DNA of 64,000 nt, from positions 55,458-119,457 of the forward strand of contig JBAYSY010000003.1 of the NCBI GenBank assembly GCA_041675885.1. Reading direction: 5' to 3'. The notes beneath the pieces are model-generated. The model was not told where the DNA came from. It was given only the letters and a program-made list of their open reading frames with translations, and searched no databases. Position numbers and translations under genes: made by a program. The number at the start of each line of letters is the position of its first letter. Within the stretch, counting starts at the first letter, position 1. Shown piece after piece: positions 57,550 to 64,000 of the stretch. This DNA is from JBAYSY01 sp041675885 (GTDB taxonomy: Bacteria; Pseudomonadota; Alphaproteobacteria; Rhodobacterales; Rhodobacteraceae).

Positions 57550-59034
57550 TTACCACCATTTCGCCGGTTTGGAAACAAATCCCGCCGCACGTTCCAGCAC
57601 ATGGGCGTGATTCAGCAGCCCGGCCTCGTCCCACGGGCGGCCGATCAGTTGCAGCCCCAGGGGCAGCCCCTGCCGGTCGAGCCCCGCGGGCACCGAGACC
57701 CCCGGCAGGCCGGCAAGGTTGACCGTCACCGTGAACACGTCGTTGAGATACATCCTCACCGGATCGGCATCCGCCATCTCGCCCAGCCCGAAGGCGGCCG
57801 AAGGGGTGGCGGGGGTCAGGATCGCGTCGATGCCCTCGGCAAACACCGCCTCGAAGTCGCGCTTGATCAGGCTGCGCACCTTGCGGGCGCGGTTGTAATA
57901 GGCGTCGTAGAACCCGGCCGAAAGCACATAGGTGCCGATCATCACCCGTCGCTGCACCTCGGGGCCGAAACCCTCGGCCCGGGTCTTTTCATAGAGTTCG
58001 GTCACGCCATCGCCCTGCGCCAGCACGGCGCGGTGGCCATAGCGCACCCCGTCGTAACGCGCGAGGTTGCTGGACGCCTCGGCCGGGCCGATCACGTAAT
58101 AGACCGGCAGCGCGTATTTCGTATGCGGCAGGCTGATATCGACGATCACGGCCCCCGCGTCGCGCATCATCCCGATACCGTCGGACCAGAGCCTTTCGAT
58201 CTCGGCCGGCATCCCCTCCATGCGGTATTCGCGCGGAATACCGATCTTCCTGCCGCGGATATCGCCGGTCAGCGCCGCCTCGAAATCCGGCACCGGCAGG
58301 TCGGCGCTGGTGGAATCCCTGGGGTCATGCCCGGCCATCGCCTGAAGCATGATCGCCCCGTCGCGCACCGAGCGGGTCAGCGGCCCGGCCTGATCCAGCG
58401 AGGAGGCGAAGGCGACGATCCCCCAGCGGCTGACGCGGCCATAGGTCGGCTTGATCCCCACCGTGCCGGTGAAGGCCGCGGGCTGGCGGATCGAGCCGCC
58501 GGTATCGGTCGCGGTCGCGCCAAGGCACAGGTCCGCCGCCACCGCAGAGGCCGACCCCCCCGACGACCCGCCGGGCGTCAGCCGGGTTTCGTCCCCGTCG
58601 CGCCGCCACGGGTTCACCGCATTGCCGTAGCACGAGGTCTCGTTGCTGGAGCCCATGGCGAATTCGTCCATGTTCAGCTTGCCCAGCATCACCGCGCCCG
58701 CGTCGAACAGCTTTCCGGTCACGGTGGATTCGTATTCCGGCCGGAAGCCCCGCAGGATGTTCGACGCCGCCTGCGACGGCACCCCCTTGGTGCAGAACAG
58801 ATCCTTGATCCCCAGCGGGATGCCGCACATGGCGGGGGCATCCCCCGCCGCCAGCCTTGTGTCGGCGGCCCGGGCCTGTGCCAGCGCGATCTCGGGCGTG
58901 GCATGGACGAAGGCGTTGAGTTCCCCCGCCGCGTCCATCGCCGTCATACAGGCCATCGTCAGATCGACGGCGGTGATCTCGCGCTTGCGCAGCAGGTCGC
59001 GCGCCTCGGCGATCGTCAGCGAATTCAGCGTCAT
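57550..59034 (-). CDS. gatA: Glutamyl-tRNA(Gln)/aspartyl-tRNA(Asn) amidotransferase subunit A
   Basis: A 494-residue amidase that makes ammonia from glutamine for the GatCAB complex, which amidates misacylated Glu-tRNA(Gln) or Asp-tRNA(Asn). The amidase signature Ser-cisSer-Lys set lies in CGIPLGIKDLFCTKG (Lys), PGGSSGGSASAVAADLCLGATATDTGGSIRQPAAFTG (Ser pair) and family segments LDQAGPLTRSVRDGAIMLQ. The C-terminal AGLPGVSVPAGLDRQGLPLGLQLIGRPWDE is typical. It overlaps gatC by four bases, so the two are co-translated. gatB is not in the window. An aspartyl-tRNA synthetase of possibly broad specificity is at 18328. Confidence 0.97.
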   Translation of the reverse strand: MTLNSLTIAEARDLLRKREITAVDLTMACMTAMDAAGELNAFVHATPEIALAQARAADTRLAAGDAPAMCGIPLGIKDLFCTKGVPSQAASNILRGFRPEYESTVTGKLFDAGAVMLGKLNMDEFAMGSSNETSCYGNAVNPWRRDGDETRLTPGGSSGGSASAVAADLCLGATATDTGGSIRQPAAFTGTVGIKPTYGRVSRWGIVAFASSLDQAGPLTRSVRDGAIMLQAMAGHDPRDSTSADLPVPDFEAALTGDIRGRKIGIPREYRMEGMPAEIERLWSDGIGMMRDAGAVIVDISLPHTKYALPVYYVIGPAEASSNLARYDGVRYGHRAVLAQGDGVTELYEKTRAEGFGPEVQRRVMIGTYVLSAGFYDAYYNRARKVRSLIKRDFEAVFAEGIDAILTPATPSAAFGLGEMADADPVRMYLNDVFTVTVNLAGLPGVSVPAGLDRQGLPLGLQLIGRPWDEAGLLNHAHVLERAAGFVSKPAKWW

Positions 59035-59318
59035 TCCACCACCTTCGGCACGGCAAAGAACCCCTCGCGCGCGTCGGGCGCGTTCTTCAGGATACTGTCC
59101 TGGATGTCGCCGTCGGTCACCACGTCTTCGCGGCGGGCAAGCCGCATCGGCGTGACCGAGACCATGGGTTCCACCCCCTCGACATCGACCTCGTTCAACT
59201 GTTCCATGAAGTCGAGGATGCCCGAAAGCTCACCCGCCAGCGCGGGCAGCGCGTCCTCCTCCACCCGGATGCGGGCAAGCCTTGCCACCATCCGCGCCGT
59301 TTCGGTGTCGATCGCCAT
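59031..59318 (-). CDS. gatC: Glutamyl-tRNA(Gln)/aspartyl-tRNA(Asn) amidotransferase subunit C
   Basis: A 95-residue subunit that stabilises GatA in the GatCAB complex. The family signature is MAIDTETARMVARLARIRVEEDALPALAGELSGILDFMEQLNEVDVEGVEPM, and the tail LKNAPDAREGFFAVPKVVE is the usual C-terminal segment. It is directly upstream of gatA with a four-base ATGA overlap. GGAG lies before its ATG. It starts an operon whose promoter was not identified; a perfect inverted repeat lies 75 bases upstream. Confidence 0.96.
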   Translation of the reverse strand: MAIDTETARMVARLARIRVEEDALPALAGELSGILDFMEQLNEVDVEGVEPMVSVTPMRLARREDVVTDGDIQDSILKNAPDAREGFFAVPKVVE

Positions 59319-59392
59319 CTCGGTCTCCGTCCTGCGGGTCGCGGGCCGGTTTAGCCGGGCGCGGCCCGCGCCGCAAGCAGCAAGGGTGCCCG

Positions 59393-59422
59393 GTCATGCC
59401 GGAGACGTGCCTCCGGCATGAC
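59393..59422 (-). terminator. Perfect 12-bp inverted repeat between gatC and the ceramidase-like gene
   Basis: GTCATGCCGGAG (59393-59404) and CTCCGGCATGAC (59411-59422) pair exactly over a six-base loop ACGTGC. It lies 28 bases after the ceramidase-like gene (reverse strand) and could end its transcript, although no T run follows. It is longer and more perfect than most hairpins here. Confidence 0.4.
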
Positions 59423-59449
59423 GGCCGCTGCCGCCCCCTGTCCCGCCCT

Positions 59450-60097
59450 TCATCCCGCCAGCATGTGTCGCCGGTAAACCTCGATCATCCAGCCCAGCAT
59501 GAGGCCGTTCAGGACATGCCACATGAAATGCGTCCCCAGCGGAAAGACGTCGCACAGGATCTGGTCGATGCTGCGGAACGTCAGCGACGCGGCCAGGATC
59601 GCCGCCCCCAGCGCCAGCCCGCGCGCGGTGGCGGGCGCGCTGCGCCACAGGATCGCGGCGTAGATCGCAATGAGCAGCGGCACCGGCCAGTAGAAGGCCG
59701 AGACCTCGAAGAACGGCAGCGACCGGAAGACGGGCGTCAGCGCCATGGAATAGGGAATGAAGCCCAGAGTCACCAGTGCCGCCCCCCACCACGGCAGGCC
59801 GATATAGTCGCGCGTCGCGGCGAAGACATAAAGCAGGATGAACAGCGCGATCGGCGTGGTGTCCATCAGCGCCGTGAGCCGGTTCGCATGGGTGTGGAAC
59901 AGGTAGGAGCCCACCCCGATCACCGCCAGCACCACCACCATCGCCATGGCCAGCGGCAGCCCCTGCCCCCGGACCCGCAGCCACATCACGAAGGCTGCGA
60001 TCAGGAAGGCGGCGTTGGTGACGGCATTCACAGGCTCGTCCCAGTAGCCGGGGCCGATGCGTTCGCAATAGGCGTTGATCGGGGCGAACCAGCCCAT
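59450..60097 (-). CDS. Ceramidase-like (CREST superfamily) integral membrane protein
   Basis: A 215-residue membrane protein with about seven spans. The conserved residues of the alkaline ceramidase/CREST superfamily are visible: CERIGPGYWDEPVNAVTNAAFLIAAF with Glu and Asn, GVGSYLFHTHANRLTALMDTTPIALF with Ser, His and Asp, and GTHFMWHVLNGLMLGW with the paired histidines. In eukaryotes these residues hold a zinc that hydrolyses ceramide; some alphaproteobacteria make ceramides or related acyl lipids, but the substrate here is unknown. It diverges from the UPF0173 gene with 62 bases between starts. Confidence 0.85.
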   Translation of the reverse strand: MGWFAPINAYCERIGPGYWDEPVNAVTNAAFLIAAFVMWLRVRGQGLPLAMAMVVVLAVIGVGSYLFHTHANRLTALMDTTPIALFILLYVFAATRDYIGLPWWGAALVTLGFIPYSMALTPVFRSLPFFEVSAFYWPVPLLIAIYAAILWRSAPATARGLALGAAILAASLTFRSIDQILCDVFPLGTHFMWHVLNGLMLGWMIEVYRRHMLAG

Positions 60098-60159
60098 CGG
60101 TTTTCCTTCCTCGTCCGGGGTGATACAACTTTCCCAGTCATGGCATGGGGAGGCAACAG

Positions 60160-60855
60160 ATGAAAATCACCTGGCTGGGACATTCCGGCTTTCGCATCGA
60201 GATCGGCGGCCAGTGCCTGCTGGTCGATCCCTGGCTGACCGGCAACCCGATGTTCCCCGAGGACCGCCGGGCCGAGGCGGTGGCGGGCGTCACCGCGGTG
60301 CTGGTCAGCCACGGCCACGGCGACCACATGGGCGACGCCGCCGGGATCGCCAGGGAGGCGGGCGTGCCGGTGGTGGGCAAATACGACCTGACCAGCTACC
60401 TCGCCGCCCGCGACGGGGTGGAGACCGTGGGCTTCAACACCGGCGGCACGGTGCGGCTGGGGGATGTGGCGGTGACCATGGTCTCGGCCACCCATTCCTC
60501 GTCCCAGACGGGGGCGGACGGGGCGCCGGTCTACATGGGCGCCGAGGCGGGCTTCATGATCGAACACGACGGGCGCACGATCTATTTCTCGGGCGACACC
60601 GATGTCATGGCCGACATGGCGCTGTTTGAGGAACTGCACCGGCCCGAGATCGGCCTCCTCTGCGCCGGGGGGCATTTCACCATGGACATGAAGCGCGCGG
60701 CCTGGGCGGCGAAGAAGTTCTTCCGCTTCAAGACGGTGATCCCCTGCCACTACCGCACCTTCCCGCTGCTGGAGCAGTCGGCCGAGGCGATGGTCGCCGC
60801 GCTGCCCGGCGTCGATGTGATCGAGCCCGAGGTGCTGGCGGCGATCGAGTTGTGA
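60160..60855 (+). CDS. UPF0173 metallo-beta-lactamase fold hydrolase
   Basis: A 231-residue metal-dependent hydrolase of the UPF0173 (UlaG-like) family. The metal motif is VSHGHGDHMGDAAG (HxHxDH), preceded by KITWLGHSGFRIEIGGQCLLVDPWLTGNP, the usual first strand. TIYFSGDTDVMADMALFEELHRPEIGLLCAGGHFTMD gives the second metal site. ATG at 60160 has GGGGAGG six bases upstream; an upstream in-frame ATG at 60145 has no ribosome-binding site. Substrate unknown. It converges on tadA across a repeat at 60900. Confidence 0.92.
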   Translation: MKITWLGHSGFRIEIGGQCLLVDPWLTGNPMFPEDRRAEAVAGVTAVLVSHGHGDHMGDAAGIAREAGVPVVGKYDLTSYLAARDGVETVGFNTGGTVRLGDVAVTMVSATHSSSQTGADGAPVYMGAEAGFMIEHDGRTIYFSGDTDVMADMALFEELHRPEIGLLCAGGHFTMDMKRAAWAAKKFFRFKTVIPCHYRTFPLLEQSAEAMVAALPGVDVIEPEVLAAIEL

Positions 60856-60899
60856 CGCGGCCCGCATGGCGGGCGGAATCGCTCACCCTGCCGGGGCGG

Positions 60900-60922
60900 C
60901 CGTAGGGTGCGCTTCAGCGCAC
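60900..60922 (-). repeat. GGTGCGCTTCAGCGCACC hairpin repeat between convergent genes
   Basis: CGTAGGGTGCGCTTCAGCGC followed by ACC gives a 7-bp stem GGTGCGC over TTCA with TCTTC after it. It lies between the converging UPF0173 and tadA genes, where it could act as a weak terminator. Confidence 0.65.
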
Positions 60923-60948
60923 CTCTTCGCCGACGACTCCGCCCGCCA

Positions 60949-61401
60949 TCACCGCCGGGCGGCGAAGAACTCCCGCAGCAGCGCCGCCGCCGCTTCGGCG
61001 CCGATGCCGTCATAGACCTCGGGCACATGATGCGCCTGCGGATGGGCGAAGACCCGCGCCCCCTGCGCCACCCCGCCCGACTTCGGATCGGCCGCGCCGT
61101 AATAGAGCCGGGCGATCCGCGCCTGGCCGATCAGCGCCGCGCACATGGCGCAGGGCTCCAGCGTCACGTAAAGGTCGTGGCCCGCCAGCCGCTCCGACCC
61201 GGCCACGGCACAGGCGGCGCGGATCGCCAGCACCTCGGCATGGGCGGAAGGGTCCGCAAGCTCGCGCACCCGGTTCCCGGCCCGCGCGACGACCTCCCCG
61301 CCCGGCGCCACCACCACCGCGCCCACCGGCACCTCGCCGCGCGCCGCCGCCGCCCGCGCCTCGGAAAGCGCCGCATCCATATATGTGCGAAACCCCGCCA
61401 T
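60949..61401 (-). CDS. tadA: tRNA adenosine(34) deaminase
   Basis: A 150-residue zinc deaminase that converts A34 of tRNA-Arg to inosine. The active site is HAE (His54, Glu56) and PCAMC (Cys84, Cys87) in LYVTLEPCAMCAALIGQARIARLYYGAAD. VPVGAVVVAPGGEVVARAGNRV is the usual N-terminal region. The start at 61401 has GAGGGGG upstream, giving the family length; a longer frame from 61452 is rejected for lack of such a site. It diverges from the pseudouridine synthase gene. Confidence 0.95.
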   Translation of the reverse strand: MAGFRTYMDAALSEARAAAARGEVPVGAVVVAPGGEVVARAGNRVRELADPSAHAEVLAIRAACAVAGSERLAGHDLYVTLEPCAMCAALIGQARIARLYYGAADPKSGGVAQGARVFAHPQAHHVPEVYDGIGAEAAAALLREFFAARR

Positions 61402-61459
61402 CGCCCCCTCTTGCCCCGCGCAAGCTCGGCTTGCCCTTTCGCCTCGATACAAATATCCT

Positions 61460-61511
61460 CTTCATCTTGCTAGAAATACTCTCGGGGGGTCCGGGGGGCA
61501 GACAGCCCCCC
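61460..61511 (-). repeat. CTTCATCTTGC...ATACTC repeat with GGGGGGC hairpin
   Basis: CTTCATCTTGCTAGAAATAC and TCTCGGGGGG (61460-61489) are followed by GGGGGGC-AGACA-GCCCCCC (61493-61511). The same two-part order occurs at 40918-40980. Here it lies in a divergent gap (tadA and the RluB-type gene), 32 bases before a start codon, so termination is not its only possible role. Confidence 0.65.
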
Positions 61512-61542
61512 GGCGCTCGCCGCCCTTCCCCGGACCGAAATC

Positions 61543-62442
61543 ATGCCCGACACCCCGACCGGCGAACGCATCGCCAAGACCCTCTCGCGCGCCGGGATCG
61601 CCTCGCGGCGCGAGGCCGAACGGATGATCGCCGAGGGCCGCGTCGCGGTGAACGGCCGCGTGATCGACAGCCCGGCGCTGAACGTGGGGCCGAAGGACCG
61701 GGTGACGGTCGATGGCCAGCCGGTGGGCCCGGCCGAGCCGCCGCGGCTGTGGCTCTACCACAAGCCCGCCGGGCTGGTGACCTCGGCCCGCGACGAGAAG
61801 GGGCGGGCGACGGTGTTCGACTCCCTGCCCGAGGGGCTGCCGCGGGTGATGCCGGTCGGACGGCTCGACCTCAATTCCGAGGGGCTTCTGCTGCTGACCA
61901 ACGACGGCGGGTTGAAGCGGCGGCTGGAACTGCCCGCGACCGGCTGGCTGCGCAAGTACCGGGTGCGGGTCAAGGGCACGCCGGACGACAGCCAGCTTGC
62001 GCCCCTGCGCAAGGGAATCGTGATCGAGGGCGAGACGTTCCAGCCGATGACCGTCACGCTCGACCGCCAGCAGGGCGCGAACGCCTGGCTCACCGTCGGC
62101 CTGCGCGAGGGCAGGAACCGCGAGATCCGCCGGACGATGGAGGCGGTGGGCCTGGTGGTCAACCGGCTGATCCGCATCGGCTACGGGCCGTTCCGGCTGG
62201 GCGAACTTGCCCCCGGCGCGGTCGAGGAGGTGCGGCCGAGGGTGCTGCGCGACCAGTTGGGCCTGGCGGAGACGCCCGCGCAGGAACAGCCCACCCGGCT
62301 CGGCGCCAGGCCCCCGGCCACGGGGACGAGGCCGGGGGCGAAACCGGCGCCGAAACCCGGAGTGCGGCCAACCGGCGCAAAAACCGGAGCCCGGCAGATA
62401 TCGAAACCCGCCCCCCGCACCGGCCCGAAACGCCCGCGCTGA
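61543..62442 (+). CDS. RluB-type ribosomal pseudouridine synthase
   Basis: A 299-residue pseudouridine synthase. The N-terminal S4 RNA-binding domain reads RIAKTLSRAGIASRREAERMIAEGRVAVNG. The catalytic domain has LWLYHKPAGLVTSARD, the catalytic aspartate Asp109 in VMPVGRLDLNSEGLLLLTNDG, and LREGRNREIRRTMEAVGL. The tail from residue 230 is Pro, Gly, Lys and Arg-rich with a repeating KP pattern, likely unstructured and RNA-binding. Family members modify 23S rRNA (RluB position 2605 in E. coli) or 16S rRNA; the exact site is not settled by sequence. A fragment of the palindromic repeat family follows at 62485. Confidence 0.92.
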   Translation: MPDTPTGERIAKTLSRAGIASRREAERMIAEGRVAVNGRVIDSPALNVGPKDRVTVDGQPVGPAEPPRLWLYHKPAGLVTSARDEKGRATVFDSLPEGLPRVMPVGRLDLNSEGLLLLTNDGGLKRRLELPATGWLRKYRVRVKGTPDDSQLAPLRKGIVIEGETFQPMTVTLDRQQGANAWLTVGLREGRNREIRRTMEAVGLVVNRLIRIGYGPFRLGELAPGAVEEVRPRVLRDQLGLAETPAQEQPTRLGARPPATGTRPGAKPAPKPGVRPTGAKTGARQISKPAPRTGPKRPR

Positions 62443-62484
62443 GGGCAGGGGTGCCCTGCTGCGGCGGAACCTTCCGATCCCGTC

Positions 62485-62506
62485 GCAACAGAGGGCACCG
62501 GCCGGC
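62485..62506 (+). repeat. Fragment of the palindromic repeat family
   Basis: GCAACAGAGGGCACCGGCCG, like the left end of the full copy at 9656. Only about 22 bases are recognisable, between the pseudouridine synthase gene and rpmG. Confidence 0.4.
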
Positions 62507-62596
62507 GTGCGGGGGAGGGGGGGGAAGCACGGTCTCGTTGCGCCGGGATATTGCCCATTTTTCCAGCCCGGCCCGCCGCCCGTGCCTCATTTGCAG

Positions 62597-62624
62597 TTGA
62601 CTCCGCCCCGCCCGCGGTTAAAAG
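62597..62624 (+). promoter_or_regulatory. rpmG promoter
   Basis: TTGACT (62597-62602), a 16-base spacer and TAAAAG (62619-62624), about 55 bases before the rpmG start. Both elements are fairly good. Confidence 0.5.
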
Positions 62625-62678
62625 GCGGGCTTCAAGGATTTCGCGGGCGCGCGGGCGCCCGATGCAGGAGACACGACT

Positions 62679-62846
62679 ATGGCGAAGCCGACGACGATCA
62701 AGATCCGTCTGAACTCCTCGGCGGGCACCGGGCACTTCTACGTGACCAAGAAGAACGCCCGTACCATGACCGAGAAGATGACCGTGCGCAAATACGACCC
62801 GGTGGTGCGCCAGCATGTCGAATACAAGGAAGGCAAGATCAAGTAG
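62679..62846 (+). CDS. rpmG: Ribosomal protein bL33
   Basis: A 55-residue 50S ribosomal protein. The sequence MAKPTTIKIRLNSSAGTGHF and the following YVTKKNARTMTEKMTVRKYDPVVRQHVEYKEGKIK are the standard bL33 of alphaproteobacteria, in which the zinc-binding cysteines of other L33 types are replaced. The ATG at 62679 has AGGAG eight bases upstream. It is monocistronic with its own promoter and a terminator at 62871. Confidence 0.96.
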   Translation: MAKPTTIKIRLNSSAGTGHFYVTKKNARTMTEKMTVRKYDPVVRQHVEYKEGKIK

Positions 62847-62870
62847 GATCGCCTTGCCGGACCGGAAGCG

Positions 62871-62894
62871 GGCCGCCCCTTGGGCGGCCTTTTT
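62871..62894 (+). terminator. Intrinsic terminator after rpmG
   Basis: GGCCGCCC (62871-62878) and GGGCGGCC (62882-62889) form an 8-bp stem with a three-base loop, followed by TTTTT. It is 25 bases after the rpmG stop. Confidence 0.85.
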
Positions 62895-62945
62895 CGTTGC
62901 GGGGCGGGGGGGGCGGACCACCCGCCCGGGCACCGAAAAAGGGCC

Positions 62946-62976
62946 AATGAAAAAGGGCCGGGAAACCCCGGCCCTT
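62946..62976 (-). terminator. Intrinsic terminator of the Bax-inhibitor-1 gene
   Basis: AAGGGCCGGG (62953-62962) and CCCGGCCCTT (62967-62976) form a 10-bp stem over AAAC. Read on the reverse strand it is followed by TTTTTCATT. It lies 25 bases after the stop of the gene at 63002. Confidence 0.8.
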
Positions 62977-63001
62977 CGCGTGTTTTCCGTATCCTGCGGG
63001 G

Positions 63002-63742
63002 CTATTCCCGGCTGCCCATGAATTGCAGCAGGAACATGAACATGTTGATGAAGTCGAGGTAGAGCCGCAGCGCGCCCATGATCGCCGACTTGCCCAGCCA
63101 TTCCTGGTCGCCGTGCATGGTGTGATGCAGGTATTCGTTCTTGATCGACTGGGTGTCATAGGCGGTCAGCCCGGCGAAGATCAGCACGCCCAGGATCGAC
63201 ACCGCGAACATGATCGCGGGCGATTGCAGGAAGATGTTGATGACCATCGCCACGATAAGACCGATCACCCCCATCATCAGGAAGGTGCCCCAGCCCGACA
63301 GGTCTTTCTTCGTCGTATAGCCGTAAAGCGACAGCCCCGCGAAGGCGATGGCGGTGACGAGGAAGGTCTGCGCGATCGAGATCCCGGTGAACACCGCGAA
63401 GATCCACGAGAGTGACAGGCCCATGACCGCCGCGAAGGCGTAGAAGAACAGCTGCGCCCCCGCGACCGAGATGCGGTTGATCAGCCCGCCGAAGGCGAAG
63501 ACCATGATCAAGGGCGCGAACATCACCACCCAGCCCAGCAGATTCGGGCTGAGCGTGACCGGATCGCGGAAGATCGCGAGCAGTTCGGGCGTGGTGCCCA
63601 CCGCCCAGGATACGCCCGCGGTCAGCAGCATGCCGACCGACATCAGGCCGTAGACCTTGTTCATATGGGCGCGAAGGCCCTCGTCGATCTGCGCGGCGCG
63701 TGCCCCGACGCCTGCCGTGCGGATCGTCTGATGTTCTGCCAT
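63002..63742 (-). CDS. Bax inhibitor-1 (YbhL/YccA) family membrane protein
   Basis: A 246-residue protein with seven hydrophobic spans: HMNKVYGLMSVGMLLTAGVSWAVG, VVMFAPLIMVFAFGGLI, AGAQLFFYAFAAVMGLSLSWIFAVF, TAIAFAGLSLYGYTTKKDLSGWGTF, MMGVIGLIVAMVINIFL, FAVSILGVLIFAGLTAYDTQSIKNEY and a final LYLDFINMFMFLLQFMG. The LTAYDTQ pair is the conserved aspartate region of the BI-1/TMBIM family, which forms pH-gated calcium leaks. YbhL-type members are common in bacteria with unclear function. GGAGG lies eight bases before the start at 63742. Confidence 0.93.
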   Translation of the reverse strand: MAEHQTIRTAGVGARAAQIDEGLRAHMNKVYGLMSVGMLLTAGVSWAVGTTPELLAIFRDPVTLSPNLLGWVVMFAPLIMVFAFGGLINRISVAGAQLFFYAFAAVMGLSLSWIFAVFTGISIAQTFLVTAIAFAGLSLYGYTTKKDLSGWGTFLMMGVIGLIVAMVINIFLQSPAIMFAVSILGVLIFAGLTAYDTQSIKNEYLHHTMHGDQEWLGKSAIMGALRLYLDFINMFMFLLQFMGSRE

Positions 63743-63805
63743 TTGATAGCCTCCGTCAGTTTCTGGCGAAAGCCGCCCACCGCGTGGCAGGCGCCCATGC
63801 GGGGG

Positions 63806-63834
63806 AATATCGTGAAGAGCGGCCGGAATTTCAA
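63806..63834 (-). promoter_or_regulatory. Promoter of the Bax-inhibitor-1 gene
   Basis: On the reverse strand TTGAAA (63834-63829), a 17-base spacer and GATATT (63811-63806), giving a leader of about 55 bases. Both hexamers are good. Confidence 0.5.
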
Positions 63835-63914
63835 GCGAATCCCGCCCGGTTACACCTATTTTGACGAATATGTTTTCCGGGCGGGTTTCCGGGGGGCCTG
63901 TGCCGGGTTCGTTT

Positions 63915-63951
63915 CCGGGCGGAGGACACACAACCAGTGTTCTCCGCCCGG
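63915..63951. repeat. Long hairpin upstream of the Bax-inhibitor-1 promoter
   Basis: CCGGGCGGAGGACAC (63915-63929) pairs with GTGTTCTCCGCCCGG (63937-63951) over a seven-base loop, with one G-T wobble. Its right arm runs into the start of a copy of the palindromic repeat family at 63946. Confidence 0.6.
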
Positions 63952-64000
63952 AATCAAGGCGCGGCACGCGCCGCCGGGCAGCGGCCCCCGGCCCCCGGCG
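63946..64000 (-). repeat. Palindromic repeat family, copy running off the window
   Basis: GCCCGGAATCAAGGCGCGGC, ACGCGCCGCC and GGGCAGCGGC match the start of the reverse-orientation copies at 43239 and 49649. The rest is outside the window. Confidence 0.65.

Overview
The window is about 64 kb of GC-rich bacterial chromosome with tightly packed genes. It most likely comes from an alphaproteobacterium of the Rhodobacteraceae (Rhodobacter, Rhodovulum or Paracoccus-like). This rests on several things read from the sequence: an FnrL-type regulator beside hemN and a ccoNOQP cbb3 oxidase operon, a membrane-anchored cytochrome of the c552/cy type, AddA instead of RecB, a type A RNase P RNA, and promoters with a strong TTGAC-like -35 and a weak -10. 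No tRNA, rRNA, prophage, transposase or CRISPR array was seen. Most of the window is core chromosome; the accessory interest lies in one restriction-modification-like pair, one membrane-stress-like cluster and several families of dispersed palindromic repeats.

Layout. 1-11 kb: 3' part of addA, trxA, a helix-turn-helix protein, kynU (reverse), pntAB transhydrogenase, and a YbdG-type mechanosensitive channel. 11-20 kb: small conserved genes (DUF167, histone-deacetylase-like hydrolase, nitroreductase, EI24 membrane protein, DUF1467, methylmalonyl-CoA epimerase, orphan receiver protein, GNAT), then an MT-A70 DNA methyltransferase facing a BamHI/BglII-like endonuclease whose start codon overlaps the aspS stop. 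20-33 kb: CPBP protein, carB, a secreted protein, ileS, ycjX/ycjF-like pair, truA, pheA, cytochrome cy. 33-41 kb: a YejABEF-type peptide ABC importer followed by a glycosyltransferase. 41-48 kb: an oxygen-control block, hemN, fnrL, a double-domain Usp and ccoNOQP, with three FNR boxes. 48-55 kb: an M29 aminopeptidase and a reverse-strand six-gene cluster (27-residue membrane peptide, XpaC-like, TelA-like, DUF2927 lipoprotein, SPFH+GYF_2 protein, zinc-ribbon membrane protein). 55-64 kb: rnpB, an XRE regulator, an amidase, an excalibur lipoprotein, gatCA, a ceramidase-like membrane protein, an UPF0173 hydrolase, tadA, an RluB-type pseudouridine synthase, rpmG and a Bax-inhibitor-1 protein.

How the genes work together. 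FnrL should sense low oxygen through its iron-sulfur cluster and act at its boxes next to hemN (anaerobic haem synthesis), usp and ccoNOQP (high-affinity oxidase); cytochrome cy is a likely electron donor to such oxidases. The TelA/XpaC/SPFH/zinc-ribbon cluster resembles membrane-stress and tellurite-associated modules, and its exact role is unknown. The MT-A70/endonuclease pair may be a type II restriction-modification system wired into the aspS operon.

Intergenic DNA is rich in repeats: a palindromic element of about 150 bp in full and truncated copies, a GGTGCGCTTCAGCGCACC hairpin, and a CTTCATCTTGCC...ATACTC element. All positions, promoters and operators were read by eye; no database search or folding was run.
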